Part shown: in pieces, positions 12,901-24,970 of the stretch | Layout of the letters: each line of letters begins with the position of its first letter | Position numbering within the stretch: the stretch's first letter is position 1 | Assembly (NCBI GenBank): GCA_032358255.1 | Contig: JAULBX010003332.1 | Location: 310,001-374,000 of the forward strand | Reading direction: 5' to 3' | DNA: 64,000 bases | From: Heterotrichella gracilis | Taxonomy: Eukaryota > Sar > Xanthophyceae > Tribonematales > Xanthonemataceae | Notes under the pieces: generated by a model | The model's database searches: none | What the model was told of the DNA's origin: nothing | Seen by the model: only the letters and a program-made list of their open reading frames with translations | Made by a program: the position numbers and the translations under genes

Positions 12901-14146
12901 GTGTGCAGGGTGGTTTGTGCAGATGACAGCCCCTGCGTTGCATATGCCGCACCCCGATGTCTGCAGCTCACTGCAGGTGACTGCAAGGCGCATTGCTACA
13001 CGCCAGCATGCATTGCTGCTTTAGTAGAATTGCGTGGCTGCTACGCTCATAGCCGGATTTGCAATGCCGTGTATACCCCACCCCACTACAACCCAAGCCT
13101 AGGGCCAAGGCCTGTCAGACCCCTGCTTGGCTCTGTGCTGCAATGCTCAAGTGGTAGCAGGCCCCCAGCAGCATGGTTCTTACCTCAGCGCCCACTCGCC
13201 ACAGTGTGTTGAGCAGCATGATGAGTGCATATGGCACCCGGGCACCTCCAGCAGCGGCACCTGCACAGTGACAGTGACACACCTGTTCAGTAAGCCCAGG
13301 TGCGGGAGGGGCACTGCTGACCTACCAGTGCTGCATACAAGGACCGCATCACCATGCAGTGTTGTGCGCGCACACCTACAATGGCAGTGACAAGCATGTC
13401 CCAGGTAGGATGCATCCGTTGGCAATGCCGGTCATGACGCCAGACATTCCTGACTTCCACAAGTTGCTGCCATATGCCAGCTGCATGGAACTTTGGTTAT
13501 GAGGTTCCTGTTGGTAGCACCCACCTTTGCCTTGTGAGGCGGGGTACCAGCCTGACTTCTTGCGCGGCGTTGTGTGGTTGACGAACACAACCTGCCCGGA
13601 TATGACAATACGCATGGTGTCTCCCTCGCACTGCGCTGCGGCGGCCTCTGCCTCGTCCATCATTGCCTGTGACCAGGGAAAACCCAGATCACACGCGGTG
13701 ACTTGTTACAGGGTATGGCTGCATTGGAGCAATATGTGTTTCTGCCCAAGGAGAGTACCGGGCAGCAGCCTATTTGAAGCCAGCACACTGCCACATACCT
13801 TTGTTATGCCAGTCTGCAGGTAGGGCTTCAGATCCTCGTCAATCTGAGCCTGGAACACGGTGGTCATGTTGGGTTCAAACACACCACCCTGTGGCACATA
13901 GAACTCGGGTGCCAGCTCCGCTCCCTTCACCCGTGGGCTAGATCTGTATGAAGGGAGCGTGGAGGAAGACTGTCCTTTCGGGAAGATGGAGAAAGACTTG
14001 AAGGTTGACACCAGGTCTGCCATTGGCGAGTGCAGCACTTGCAGCACCACCACTCCAAAGATGATAAGCGTGACCCATGTTGCGCTGCCACCACCCTGGT
14101 TGCCGGGTGGCCTGTATGCAGGCCTTGAAAAACGTGGAGTACCCAT
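9977..14146 (-). CDS. GT90 (CAP10-domain) glycosyltransferase, type II membrane protein
   Basis: Predicted 540-residue Golgi/ER glycosyltransferase of family GT90, related to protein O-glucosyl/xylosyltransferases. Exons (minus): 14146-13799, 13666-13525, 13260-13184, 12782-12626, 12274-12130, 11728-11609, 11413-11233, 10818-10612, 10222-9977; sum 1623 nt in frame. A short basic N-terminus precedes one membrane helix at residues 22-46 (WVTLIIFGVVVLQVLH), so the catalytic part would be lumenal. GT90 marks: PNVEFVMHLGSKPC (about 190), DIPIPDWSFFGN (about 225), WVWWGDTHAKD (about 275), then the conserved core YPLIADMDGYAVDAKYKMSC and GSLPLVVKRKYQEWW (329-360) followed by GLHYIEI. The ATG at 14146 was chosen because the longer frame upstream has only a GTG and no leader character. 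Donor sugar and acceptor are unknown; a role in wall or secreted glycoprotein decoration is likely. Confidence 0.88.
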
Positions 14147-16904
14147 GCCTGCCTTGTGAACTACCTTTCTCTCCCGGAACAAGAGGGCACGCCACACCTC
14201 ACCCTGGAAACAAGAATATGGTAGTTTGTCAAACAGGGCGCTCTAGCCACATAACAGGTCAAGATCGTACTTGTACCGTGATTAAAAAGCTATGTGCATA
14301 TCAAGTGCTGTGCTGAACACTCTGCACAAGTGCCTAGTCCTGCTCCACAACCACTTTGTGCACCTGCTAACGGTCCCAATACGGTTTTAAGCTGAGCCAC
14401 TGTGCCGCTATGGTAGTCAGCGCTTGAGGACACGGTATCCATCTTATAAGCTGTTAGGCACAACCTTGTGTGAGGAACTAACCTGCTGGAGTCAGTGCGG
14501 CTGGTTCACAAAACCACAAGGACCATGACAAACCACTTGCAGGCCAAGTTCTGGCCACCAACGGTTTGATCGGCTTTCCAACGAGACAACGAGACAATAG
14601 GTGGCTCTGAAGATATGTATACGATACGAGATAGATCTATCCTTCACTTGTATTCGCCAAGGAGACGTGGAACCTATAGGCGTAAATTTAGTTAGTTAGG
14701 GTGTGACTGAAGTGGCTCAAGGAGTGAGGTGGGGGAACGCAGATCGCTGCAGCAACACCTCTGCGTGGCAACGCGAGACCGATTGCTGTCTCCTTTGGAC
14801 CACTTCGTGTATTCACCCATCTTGTTTTCTGGGGGAATGGGAAAAAGGTCATCGCCTGGCCTGTCGGCGGTCTTCCTCGGCGGGCTCTGCCTGCGGGCCC
14901 CCTTTTCCACGAAAATCAAATTTGTTTTTTTAATGGAATTAAACTCTTAGAGAGTCATTGCAAGTTGATCAAGATAGCACCTGAGACTTTGATTGACTTC
15001 ATCATCAGTTGCAACAGAATCAGGTAGTGGCGGTGATGGTGGTTGAGCAAGGTAGGTCACGTGCAATGCACTAACATGGCCCAGGCCAATGGGCAGTCCA
15101 TTCATCAATCCAGCATTCCATCAAAAGTGTGAGCGCGCGCAGCGCTCTTGTGTATTTACATGTGGATCAATGCGTTACACCACGAGAAACTTGCTGTGGC
15201 AGTGTTGCAATCCAGTGCGGCCCGCCCGAATGGCATTGGCAACCATGATGTTGTGGGAAAGTTGATCATTTTCTGAAGCAAAACACTTATCAACTTCCCA
15301 ACACAAGTACTATGCTGTACTGGCAGGTACAAACGCAAAAAGATGAACCAGGTTGCTCTCTAGCTGACTGATGGTCACCACCTAATGGATGGTACCGGTA
15401 TCATGTCACAAGCTGTCACGCATGGAAAACTTTTGTCCCACAACCAGTGTTGCTGGACAACCAGTGCTGTTGTACTTAACAAAATGCAGAGTATTTGAGG
15501 GACACCGCTGACAACGTACAAGCACTGCCAAAGGTACCTCACCTTTATTTTACTGTACACCACGGTTGAAAAGGATTGTCATAGCTATACCCACCAATCA
15601 TAAAAAGCAGTAAGCTAATCTTAATACCAACTCGTGGACGTTTCCCTCCCCCACTCCATCCCCCCAAACACCACATCTTTGATACCATTGACCAGGGTGT
15701 CCCACCATGACCTTTACTGCCAGAATTCTCATAAAAAAAATGTACCTATGCCATGCGACACATGGAATTTTTGTGTCATGTGGTGGGACACATTGTCACC
15801 AATGTGCAGGCAAGACTCAATGGCCTGCAAACCACAAGGTAGTGGTTTGCATTTTTGCAATCCTGCATCACCTCACCTCAGTGAGGCTAGTTACGCAACT
15901 CCGCTGGCGGCCAAAAGGCCCAAGCTACCAGGCTAGCCATACACCCAGTTCTTCAACATGAAGCGCTAAGGCTTTGAGACGCATTGAAAACACACACTGT
16001 GCATACATAGATATTGAGGCCCTATACATTGACCCGCTACAACTGCTAACGGTGGGGAGCTACTTCCTGAACCCACCAATCATCCTACCAAACAACACGT
16101 GCGTCATTCATTGCTTCAAATGTATCCACCTTTCGGCTGTCTGACCCACATGATAAACACCATGCTACCATCATAGCCAGGCACATGATGGCATGTGGGG
16201 ATTGGCCCCATTGGGTGCACACATATGCAGTGTCACTATTCCTATTGTTACGTCCCTTAGGTCGCCGACTATACCTATCGACAAAAATTATTGGTGTTCA
16301 GCACAATGCATACCACGCAACAACCAGGCACAGTTTTTGTCAATCAACTACCAACACTGCACCAAGTGTACTTTTGCAGAGCAGAAAAGAACTGAAAAGA
16401 ACTGAAGAGGACAAGCAGTTCTAGATACTACGTCAGTGAATGCTCCCAATCGCTGCAACATACCCGAGTAATATTACCCCAGCCCGACAAAACCAACTAC
16501 CGACACTGTCACGTCGGATCAAGTGCTGGCTCAGCCACCATCAGGCCATATACTATACCACTTGAAGTGGACTTGCAGCCTAGAAAAAGGTACTAAAGGT
16601 CGTAGAAACATCGCCACAGACAAGGACCGTATACACTCTGTACGGTACCGGACCCTCCCATAACCCGGCGATCACTGCCACTCAAGGCACTTTGCATCAT
16701 GACCTCACAGCAACCTACCCCACTTATGACGTCCCACATGCCTCGCCTCAATCCCAAACAGGCATAGTGCATGACGTATGCCTGCTCCCCTGCTGCACTC
16801 CCAGCGGCATGGCACCGGTAGCTGCTCAGTGGCAAACCCTGGAGCCTGCATAGCGCTCGCACAGCCCTATCCCATCACCCATGGGCGGAGTCGCGCGTCA
16901 CGAT
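14147..16904. other. Spacer upstream of GT90 gene
   Basis: 2.7 kb between two minus-strand genes, holding the GT90 promoter/5' UTR and the 3' UTR of the 16905 gene. Open frames of 60-100 codons on both strands (for example 15634-15936 +) show no recognised motif and no supporting splice partners. I see no RNA gene. Confidence 0.55.
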
Positions 16905-19657
16905 CTACCTGGCTGATGGCGCTGCACCATGGTGCGGCACGTTGATGACGATGTCACCGCCCCCCGTGGACACAGGCTGGGGCCACATGGTGGCGTGGGG
17001 GGTGGAGCAGGCGGCAGGGGACGAGGAGTCACCTGCCTTGGGGCTGGAGGTGGGGCTGGTGGTGTGGATGTTCATCTGCGGGCTCATGCAGATGGTGGGG
17101 CTGTGGGCAACCTGCAGCAGACAGGACATGGGCCTCAGTCAAGGGGAGGAAGGCATGGATCTCACTACAAAGAACAGCCACATAGTGCAAATAAAGGGTG
17201 CACGGCAGAAGGGCATTCTCTCACTCTGGGAGATGACCAGGCACATCCCAGCAACTGTTGTACACAAATCATAGCATGCTCAACATCGGCGCTTCAGCAG
17301 CGCAGTCAAATCAGCAAATTCCCTTGCCCCCAGTACCATGCCATCCGATACTTCCCGCACAAAGACACCAAAACACCATTGCTGGAACGCATCTACCCAC
17401 CCGTTGCACACAGCACAAAACAGGTTCCTGTTGTCAACCATGTAACCCAATTGCACACAACCTTTGGGCCTGTTCAGGCAACCCCAGCGCACCTTGACAG
17501 GGTTGACCGTGGATATGGTGAGTGGAGTGATCCTGCTGGTCAACTTCACGGTGCTGCCACTGCCACATGGGAACTGGGAGCTGCTCCCCATTGAGCTGTA
17601 GTACCCTACTCCACCTTGGGATGCAAAGTTGTTGGTTGGCGACACCGGCGGGGACGCAAAAGGGGAGGCGGGCTGCTGGTGCGCGTCTGCCCAGGCGTAC
17701 CCTGCAGCCGCAACAGGCTGTCAGTAAAAATGCAAACCTGTGCACATGCATGCAAGCTTTGCGGCTCTCTCGACAGTGTCATATAGACAGTCTTGCTTTC
17801 CCCTCTGTGCGTCGTGTGCCGAGAAACAACCCTCAACTAAAGGCACTGTGAATAATTGCACCCTGCAAAGTAATACTGCGCATACCCAGCAATGTATCCA
17901 AGTATACCGCCAACTCTTTTGCCACAGTCCACAAAGCAGATGCAAGCAGGTGCCTCACCAGTGGATGTAAACGGCGAGGAGGGGTATGCCGGTGAAGTGG
18001 CAATTGGCGCACAGTTGCCCGCCCCCTTGGCGCCATCACTCCCCGTCGACCCCCGCTTGCGCAGCCCTCCCCGCTTGGATGACCTCCTCAGCACCCTCCC
18101 CCTCTCCTCCCCTTGGCCGCCAAGGGGGCTGGTGGGCACTGTGGAAGCTGGCGCATGCAGCTGCATCGCCTCCTCAACCTGCTGCTGCCCCTTGCTGAGC
18201 GCCAGCTGCTGCATCTGGTGCTGCATGTGGTACGCGGCCATCACCTGCTGCTGCCACTGCATGTACAGGACCTGGACCTGCTCCGAGGTGAGCTGGCCGC
18301 TGCCAAGGGGGGAGCTGTCAATCTGCTCAGGGAGGGGAGGGGTGGTGGGGCCTGCGCAGGCGCAAACGGGTTGCGTCAGCAGGGGCAACATAACTACACA
18401 TGGACAGACCATCGAAATAGGCTGGCCTCAATGCCATGTTGGTATGCGTTTCGTGTGTGCTGTGATTTCCAAATGGGTGTATACTTGTGTTAAAGGACTT
18501 GCACCTCTGCAAAACCCCCAGGATGCTAATGAAATGTCTGCAAAGTAATATGGCAGATTTTGCAAGAAAAAAATGTAAAAATGACCTCTAGAAGGTTACA
18601 TGCCACCACAGGCCCTCACAAAATCATCCACAAAACAGCTGTGTTTGCACCAATCCCAAATGCTACGCTATGCTGTACCTTCCTCCCCTTGCTCCAGCTT
18701 GCACAGGCCGTCTGCCGGCGCTGACTTGTGCTTCTTCACTGCAGCATCGCCACGTAGGGGGGTGGCGGGAGGCGGGCGGGGACCTGCAAAGGGGGTCAAT
18801 TGTGAAAGCCCAAGCACAATGAAACGCATATCCGGCATTCTGCGCTTGCATCCACTTCAATCAAGTAAGTTGAACTTGCACGTCAATGTTAAAACACAAC
18901 AAATTTAGCAGAAGATTTTCCTGGCGCCTCTGGCAAAAAACCATAACGAATGGCTACCATGTGCTACATCTGTGTAAAAGCGAACCCTTTTGGATGAAAA
19001 CACATGACAGAAGAGCACAACATCCAGATATGGATCATGCGCAGGGTCCTGTAGCCCCCCAGGAAGAAGCCTGAGGCCAAGCGTCGCACCTGCAAACCCA
19101 ACCTTGGTGCTCTCCAAAATGTGGAACCCCTTCTCCTCCAAGTGACTCAGAACCCTCTTGTTGTTGGCAAACGGGGTGGAGACAGAGGTATCGCCCTCAT
19201 CCTCGTCTTCCCGTGCCTCCGGGTTGATGAGCTGCAGCCACGGCTGGTGGGGCTCGTATGGGGTGGTGGGGGTGGGGGTGGCGGGAGATGCTTTTGGTGC
19301 GAGGCTGGAGGTGGGCGACTGAATCAACGGCGCTTTTGCGTCGTCCCCGTCGGGCGTGGTTGGCTGTGCAGCCCAGCCTGCGGCCGCCTCAGGCCTGCCG
19401 TCAGGACAAGTGACGCCGGGGATGCCATACATGTCGTCCAGCTGCAGTGCCTGACCGGCGGAGGCTTGAGTCAGCATTGCCATCAGTGCGTCCACCGACC
19501 CTGTGCTGAAGGAGCGGTCGATGCTCCACGCGCCGTCAAGTTGCATGGAGGGGAAGGTGTCCAATGCGGGCTGTGTACAAGGTTCGGCGTTTTGTGGCTG
19601 TCGTGCCACCGCAGTTGCATTCCTCCCCTTCCCAGTAGGTCCTGCAGAGTTAGACAT
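16905..19657 (-). CDS. Low-complexity, Gln- and Ser/Pro-rich protein of unknown function
   Basis: Unrecognised. Exons (minus): 19657-19090, 18783-18679, 18351-17959, 17701-17493, 17111-16905; 1482 nt, 493 residues, phases consistent. The frame stays open upstream to an ATG at 19891, so a 571-residue form is possible; 19657 was preferred because the sequence before it looks like spacer. Visible: an acidic Asp/Glu patch (EAREDEDEGD), a basic patch with KKHK, a helical Gln/Met stretch in exon 3 (VLYMQWQQQVMAAYHMQHQ followed by QQL), an Arg/Lys cluster (RVLRRSSKRGGLRKR) that could be a nuclear localisation signal, and Ser/Pro/Thr-rich C-terminal exons with PASPFASPP and similar words. These traits suit a disordered nuclear or signalling regulator, but no domain is seen and this is not a functional call. 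The exon 1 donor is the weakest junction. Confidence 0.55.
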
Positions 19658-21681
19658 GAAGCTGAGTTGTACTCTTGGACGAGGCCGGCCAACCACGTCA
19701 GAAAGGGTTCCGAAACAGGGTCCACTTTTGGACGCTGCCGCACATGCGATGTTTGACGGATCGGGCACTGTAAGAGCCCCACTGCCCGCCGCCCGAGAGT
19801 GGAAAGCAGCGGACTTGCGAACCGAGTATGAGACGATGCCCAACGATGTTCTAGCAACAAACTGTGCCCACTCCAAAAAGGCACCGCGCATATGTCACCA
19901 TGTAGGTTTGGGATGTGTATGGGCCACTACTCTTGGTATCGCAGACAATCCTGCCGAGTGCAACCGTGCCCATATGCATGCTGGGCGATGTGTACCACAT
20001 GTCCGACATATGTCTTTTAGGCGAGAAGTGGAGGAGGGAACATTAAAACTCCGACAACCACACAGGCACCCAAGACAGATCACTGAAAACTGCACACCCC
20101 TGTATTAACAGCTGTTGCAACCGTCCCGCGTGCCCCTGTCTTTGTGTCGCATCCAGACTCTGACTAACAGTGAAATCCAATGCCCAACCTCAGACCCCTT
20201 GTGTGCATCAGAGACCTGTCCATATATAAGTTGTACCTGCTTGACAAACAAGACTTTTGTGATGGCTTTCAAACCCACCTGTTGCTGCCATCATCTCTGC
20301 ACTTAGGGCCTGGTTGTCTGGCGGCATCAAAGCTCTGCAAGCGAGGAGTTTACCCTATTTGTGACCAAACACCCAGCTTGACTGACACCCTCGATTATCT
20401 GACGAAGTTAAACTGCTGCACATGCGGGGGGTGCCATGCCGGCAACTGGGAAGGGGGGGGGGCGGGCTGAACAACCGCCTACTGCGTCCGAAACCAAAAC
20501 GTAACCAAGCTAGGCTGCAATGATGCTATACACCGCAAGAGTGCATAGTCAATCACCAGACAGCTGTGCCGGTAAAGCTGTTTTGCCTGGGCGAGCGTTT
20601 GAAAGCCACTATTGTGTTGTGTGGCGTGCAGCAGCATCGCCATCCTCTCCGAAAGCGAGTGCGGGTACCATGACTCATCTGGGACAGGAATCGCTCCCTC
20701 CCTTGTCACTTCATGGGCTGGATTAGGGGCGTTGTCATCCCTATCAGCAGTTTGGGGATCCCTTTAGGTTTTTGGGCGAAAACTGGTACTCCGGGCAGCT
20801 GCGCAGCAGCAGACAGTCCAATAAGACAAAACTACAACACCTGTGTGCCATGTGGGCGTGCCTGCCAGGGCCGCCGAGGGTCCAGATTGGGGCGAAAGTT
20901 TGTGGGAAGCATGCAGCTTCCTGTGTACCATTGTGAACAGGGGTCCTCATCCTGTAACCATGGGTTGCCACATTGTACCAGTGTACATAACACTGGTTAC
21001 AACCCTTCAAGGTGCGGGACACCTGAATTGATGCAGCCGGGTGATTTGCATTTCTAGGCAAGTGATCCAACGGATGAAGTCAACCCACCACAGCAATCCC
21101 CCATGTGACATACTGCGGCGTAGAAAAGCTCAATGCCCCCACTTGACCTAAGGCTGTGTGCTACTGGCAGCAGCAACAGCAGCATGACAGTGGGCAAACT
21201 GTTCACGCAGACTGGCAGGAACCCGGTGGAATAAGCCACCCGTTCCTGGCATTGGTGCACCAGGATGGATTGCAAATGGGCGCTGGACTGTTTGCAGCGC
21301 CAACCGTTGTCAGTGGCGAGCAGCCGCTGACTGGCTGACTGATGCTGCCCAGGCCTCACACTGCCAAGCAACCCAACCTTTGAAGGCATCACCCGCCAAA
21401 GCATGCCGAAGCCCAGACCGGATCGGAGCCACTGGCGGTGCAACTCTGATGCCTGCCGCCACCGCTGCCAGCCACAGGCCCTGCACGCGCACCTAGCCCC
21501 GATATTTGAGACCAACGTTGCACCCTCACAGCCCCGCCCTGTGCCATGCTGCCTTCCCTCCGCCACAACCACACTCCCACCCACCCACACCTACTGCCAT
21601 CCCATAGGGGACCAGCCGCGCGCTGCGGCTGGCTCAAGCAGTTGTGGCCGCACCGCTCCATGCCCCCCTCCTTCCCCTTGC
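19658..21681. other. Spacer: DAPF 3' UTR and upstream region of the 16905 gene
   Basis: Contains the possible N-terminal extension of the minus-strand gene (to 19891) and the DAPF 3' UTR. A minus-strand TGTAA lies at 20997-21001, about 680 nt after the DAPF stop. No other exon supported. Confidence 0.5.
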
Positions 21682-24573
21682 TCACACCTCCACAGAGCCG
21701 CTGAACACCAGGCGGGCAGGCCCCGTCATGTAGATCTTGTTGTCGCTTTCCCGCCACTCGATGTGCAGCGGGCCGCCAGGCAGGTCCACCTGGCAGGACC
21801 GCTCTATCCGCCCCTCCAGCACGCCTGCAACCACTGTGGCGCACGCACCGGTGCCGCACGCCAGCGTGCGCCCCGCGCCGCGCTCCCACACCACCATGCG
21901 CACATGGTTGGGGGTCAGCACCTCTACAAACTCGGTGTTGGTGCGCGCTGGGAACACTGCGTTGTGCTCAAACAGAGGGCCCACGGCAGCCAGGTCGATG
22001 TCGTCCACCTAAGCATGGGGGAACTGGTGTGAAGGGCGTGTGGCAGGCCAATGTGGTTGGATCTGACGGAAGGGCTGGGGAAGATGGTGGTGTGCGATGC
22101 TGCTAGAAGCACACTTGTGGTGGTAATGGAACTCAAGGTAGGGTAATAGTTGAGGGTATGAAACCATTGACGGGATGGCAGAAGTGTGGCTGTCTGGGTT
22201 CACAACACTGGCGCTGCCCCGAATATTGCAGCAGTGTTGCACGGGGCACAAAAAACAATAACAGCAGGCTACTGTCGCTTTGTGTTCCAAAAAAACTAGG
22301 CGTGACCTAAGGAATGTTTGGGCAGATGTTTTTGCATGATCCCTTGCATGCAACTTGGCATGCCAGACATCTGGTAAGCATGCGTCCAGGTCGGAAGATT
22401 TATGTCCCACTGCACACTAGTACAGGCGAAACACGCTCGCTATCACTGATAAGCGTAAAAAACTTTGGTCCACGGTCAAAACATATTGATTTAAGGCAAA
22501 AAAAGAGTCGACAGACAAAAAAGGCGGGGCTAAAGGGGAATCGAACCCCTGACCTCTCGCATATTCGAACCGACACGGCTCGGAGAGCTTCACTTCCCGA
22601 AGCGAGAATCATACCACTAGACCATTAGCCCACGTCACTAAGAAACCAACTGCAATTTCCAGGCTTTATAAGCGAAATTCGTCCCCGCATAAAACCTGGG
22701 TGTTTCCAGACATCGCAACTTGCGCACAGTCCGTACCTTGATTGGGCCGTCGCTGTTTTCATAGATGAGTGCATGTGGGTTACCCATGCTCACTGCTGTG
22801 ATGGTCCAGGTCTTGCCAGCCACCTCCAACTGTTGCCGCAACACAGTGCTGCCCTGCAACAGTCACCAAACCAGGTCAGCCGCTGCACACCACCCACTGG
22901 TGCACAGTTGAGAGACTTTATACTCAGCGGCAGGCTACAGGATATCATCTGCAATCCCGCCGCCACAGCACGACACAATTTGCCAAGCACATTCGGGGAA
23001 ACTATTACTCTCAGCCCCTTGAAAGTGCCTTAACAACCTGCAACACCGCCCAGCTCCTCCGCCCCTCGCCAGTGTGCACTTAGAGCCCAACACGCACCAG
23101 GCACAGAACCCCACACCTGCACCACCCAACCCCACCCAGCCCACCCACCTGTGTTGGTGCCAGCGTGGTGGGCACCCTTGGCCCCTCCAGGATTGGCTCC
23201 CCCATATCTACGCACACCTGGCCGTCGTCCTGGAGCGCAGGCTGGATCAGGCCTGTGGGGGCAAAGGGTATACAGGTGAGGATGAAGGGTGTGCAAGGCT
23301 GGGGCGATGCTGAAACCTGTGCTGCCAAAAGCACCTCGAAGGTTTCCAGGGCCGATGAAATGGTCTGGCAGCTTACGGGCCTGAATATGTGCCATTGCTT
23401 TCCTAGCTACGCAATTTCCAGTAGGCTGCCACACATGGCAGCTGGCAAGTCAAGCCATACACAGGGAAAGAATAAAAATAGCTAGCTGGTCAGGCCAGGC
23501 CCCATGACAATGGCACCGCCTTGCTGCTGCACCCGCTGCCCACCTGCCAGCGTGTGTATCTTGTACTGCTTGGTGGCCGTTTGGTCCACGTCCGCCACAA
23601 AGCGAGCCAAGCAGCGGATGCCGTTGCCGCACATCTCCGGCTCGCTGCCGTCCGAGTTGTATATGCGCATGCTGAAGTCGGTGGCAGAGCTGGGGGAGGA
23701 GAGGGCAAAGATGACCTGCAGGGGGTGGGGGTGGGGAGGCAGGGTTGGTGCTGCACGCAGAGGCAGGCCAGGCAGGTTTTTGGGTGGTTATTGCTAGGCG
23801 GGCTAGCTACTGGTGCTGCATAGTGATGCTGCTGGCAATGATGGGCATGCAGGCTGGCTTGGGCATGCCTATCATGGTCTCCTTCATTTTCCAGCTCCCT
23901 GTGCATTAGGCAATCTGCGATGGCAGTGGGGTGTGGCGGGCACTAGCACCACGCCACTGGACCCACTGAAGCACTGAACCCCATGCCCCAGGCTGCTGCC
24001 ACTCACCCCGTCACCGCCAATCCCGAAATTTCTGTCGCACAGCTCAACAGCTTGCTCTGGCGTGATCACTGGGTCTGCCTGCTGCCTGTTGTCCACCTAG
24101 AGGCACACACACAGCACCTTCTGTTAAGTGGTGAAGTGGCAAGTGCGTGGTCCTATCACTGTGGCAGTGTTAGATGCAGGAAGGGCATGCTGAGGACGTC
24201 TGTGCAGATAGGCTTATGCTAAGAGTTGTCTCAAGCGTCACCAGGCACCCATACAAGTAAGCTCCGGCCAGCATTAGTGGTGGGTGCCCACCAGGACCAC
24301 AATCAAAGCATATGGAGGCATGTACGCATTAACAACAGCAAACTCTCCACAACACCACACGTGCCCTGCCACAAGCAGTTGCATCAATAGAAGACAACGT
24401 ACCAGGATGAAGTCGTTTCCGAGGCCCTGGTACTTTGCAAACTTCAGCTGCATTGCGCTGGCTGGCACGGTTGTCGACCGACTACGCGCAGGCCGTTGCC
24501 TGCCGGTGCCCGGTTGTTGAGGCAGGAAACAGGCCTGCCTGTTCCTGCTACTTGAAAGCAACCCACTCTGCAT
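21682..24573 (-). CDS. DAPF: Diaminopimelate epimerase, plastid precursor
   Basis: Interconverts LL- and meso-2,6-diaminopimelate, the penultimate step of lysine synthesis, in the plastid stroma. Exons (minus): 24573-24403, 24096-24007, 23715-23544, 23252-23149, 22853-22737, 22008-21682; 981 nt, 326 residues. About 40 N-terminal residues rich in Arg, Ser and Gln (from [16 protein letters not shown]) act as transit peptide; the mature enzyme opens with [20 protein letters not shown]. Both catalytic cysteines are present: MCGNGIRC in exon 3 and [14 protein letters not shown] in exon 6. The substrate-binding [21 protein letters not shown] and [14 protein letters not shown] stretches match the family. 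Length is usual for plant DapF. The 728-bp last intron houses a tRNA-Pro gene on the same strand. The gene is divergent from the phosphohexomutase gene at 24971. Confidence 0.96.
22517..22522 (-). terminator. Pol III oligo(T) terminator of tRNA-Pro
   Basis: Six T residues on the minus strand, four bases after the tRNA discriminator base. Confidence 0.85.
22526..22631 (-). tRNA. tRNA-Pro(CGG) with a 34-nt intron
   Basis: Reading the minus strand, acceptor GGGCTAA (22631-22625) pairs with TTAGCCC (22533-22527), discriminator C at 22526. A box TGGTCTAGTGG and B box GGTTCGATTCC are intact. The anticodon stem CTCGC/GCGAG closes loop TTCGGG+T with anticodon CGG at 22599-22597. The sequence 22595-22562 interrupts the loop just after position 37, the canonical site for nuclear tRNA introns, so mature length is 72 nt before CCA. 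A TTTTTT Pol III terminator follows at 22522-22517. The gene lies wholly inside the last intron of DAPF on the same strand. Confidence 0.95.
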
Positions 24574-24970
24574 CCTATCGCTGTCCTGTAGTTGGCCTGC
24601 CCTTCAGCAGTACCGATGCCAAGGTGTGCAGTCAGACCACGAACCAGGGAAAAGCTTTTGGAACTTTGAAACCAGAAAATGGACAGTGGTGCCAATAAAC
24701 AGAGTATGCAACCAAGGCAAGCAAGAAGGTAACAGCTTGACCTTCAACTTGACGTTCAAGCTTGACAGGTGAAAAGCGCCTCTGACTCGGAGCTCAGGAC
24801 TCACTGAGCGCCGCACTGAGTGCATGCAACTTGTGCCATAACTCCCCATAGAAAGGACCTGAAGCAGCGCTTCCTGCACTTACGACGCCCTTGGAAGCAC
24901 ATCTAGCGGTTTGATTCAAGGCAGCGTTGCTCCAGAGTTGCACAGCAATTACATGAGTAACATCCTCGCC
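24574..24970. promoter_or_regulatory. Divergent promoter region DAPF / phosphohexomutase
   Basis: About 400 bp separates the two start codons of genes transcribed away from each other, so both promoters and 5' UTRs must lie here. No defined TATA or operator motif was identified. The phosphohexomutase frame has upstream ATGs at 24911 and 24953. Confidence 0.6.

Noticed and set aside
15634-15936. 100-codon plus-strand frame in the 14-17 kb spacer
   Set aside because: No motif, no splice partner with matching phase, and composition like the surrounding spacer.
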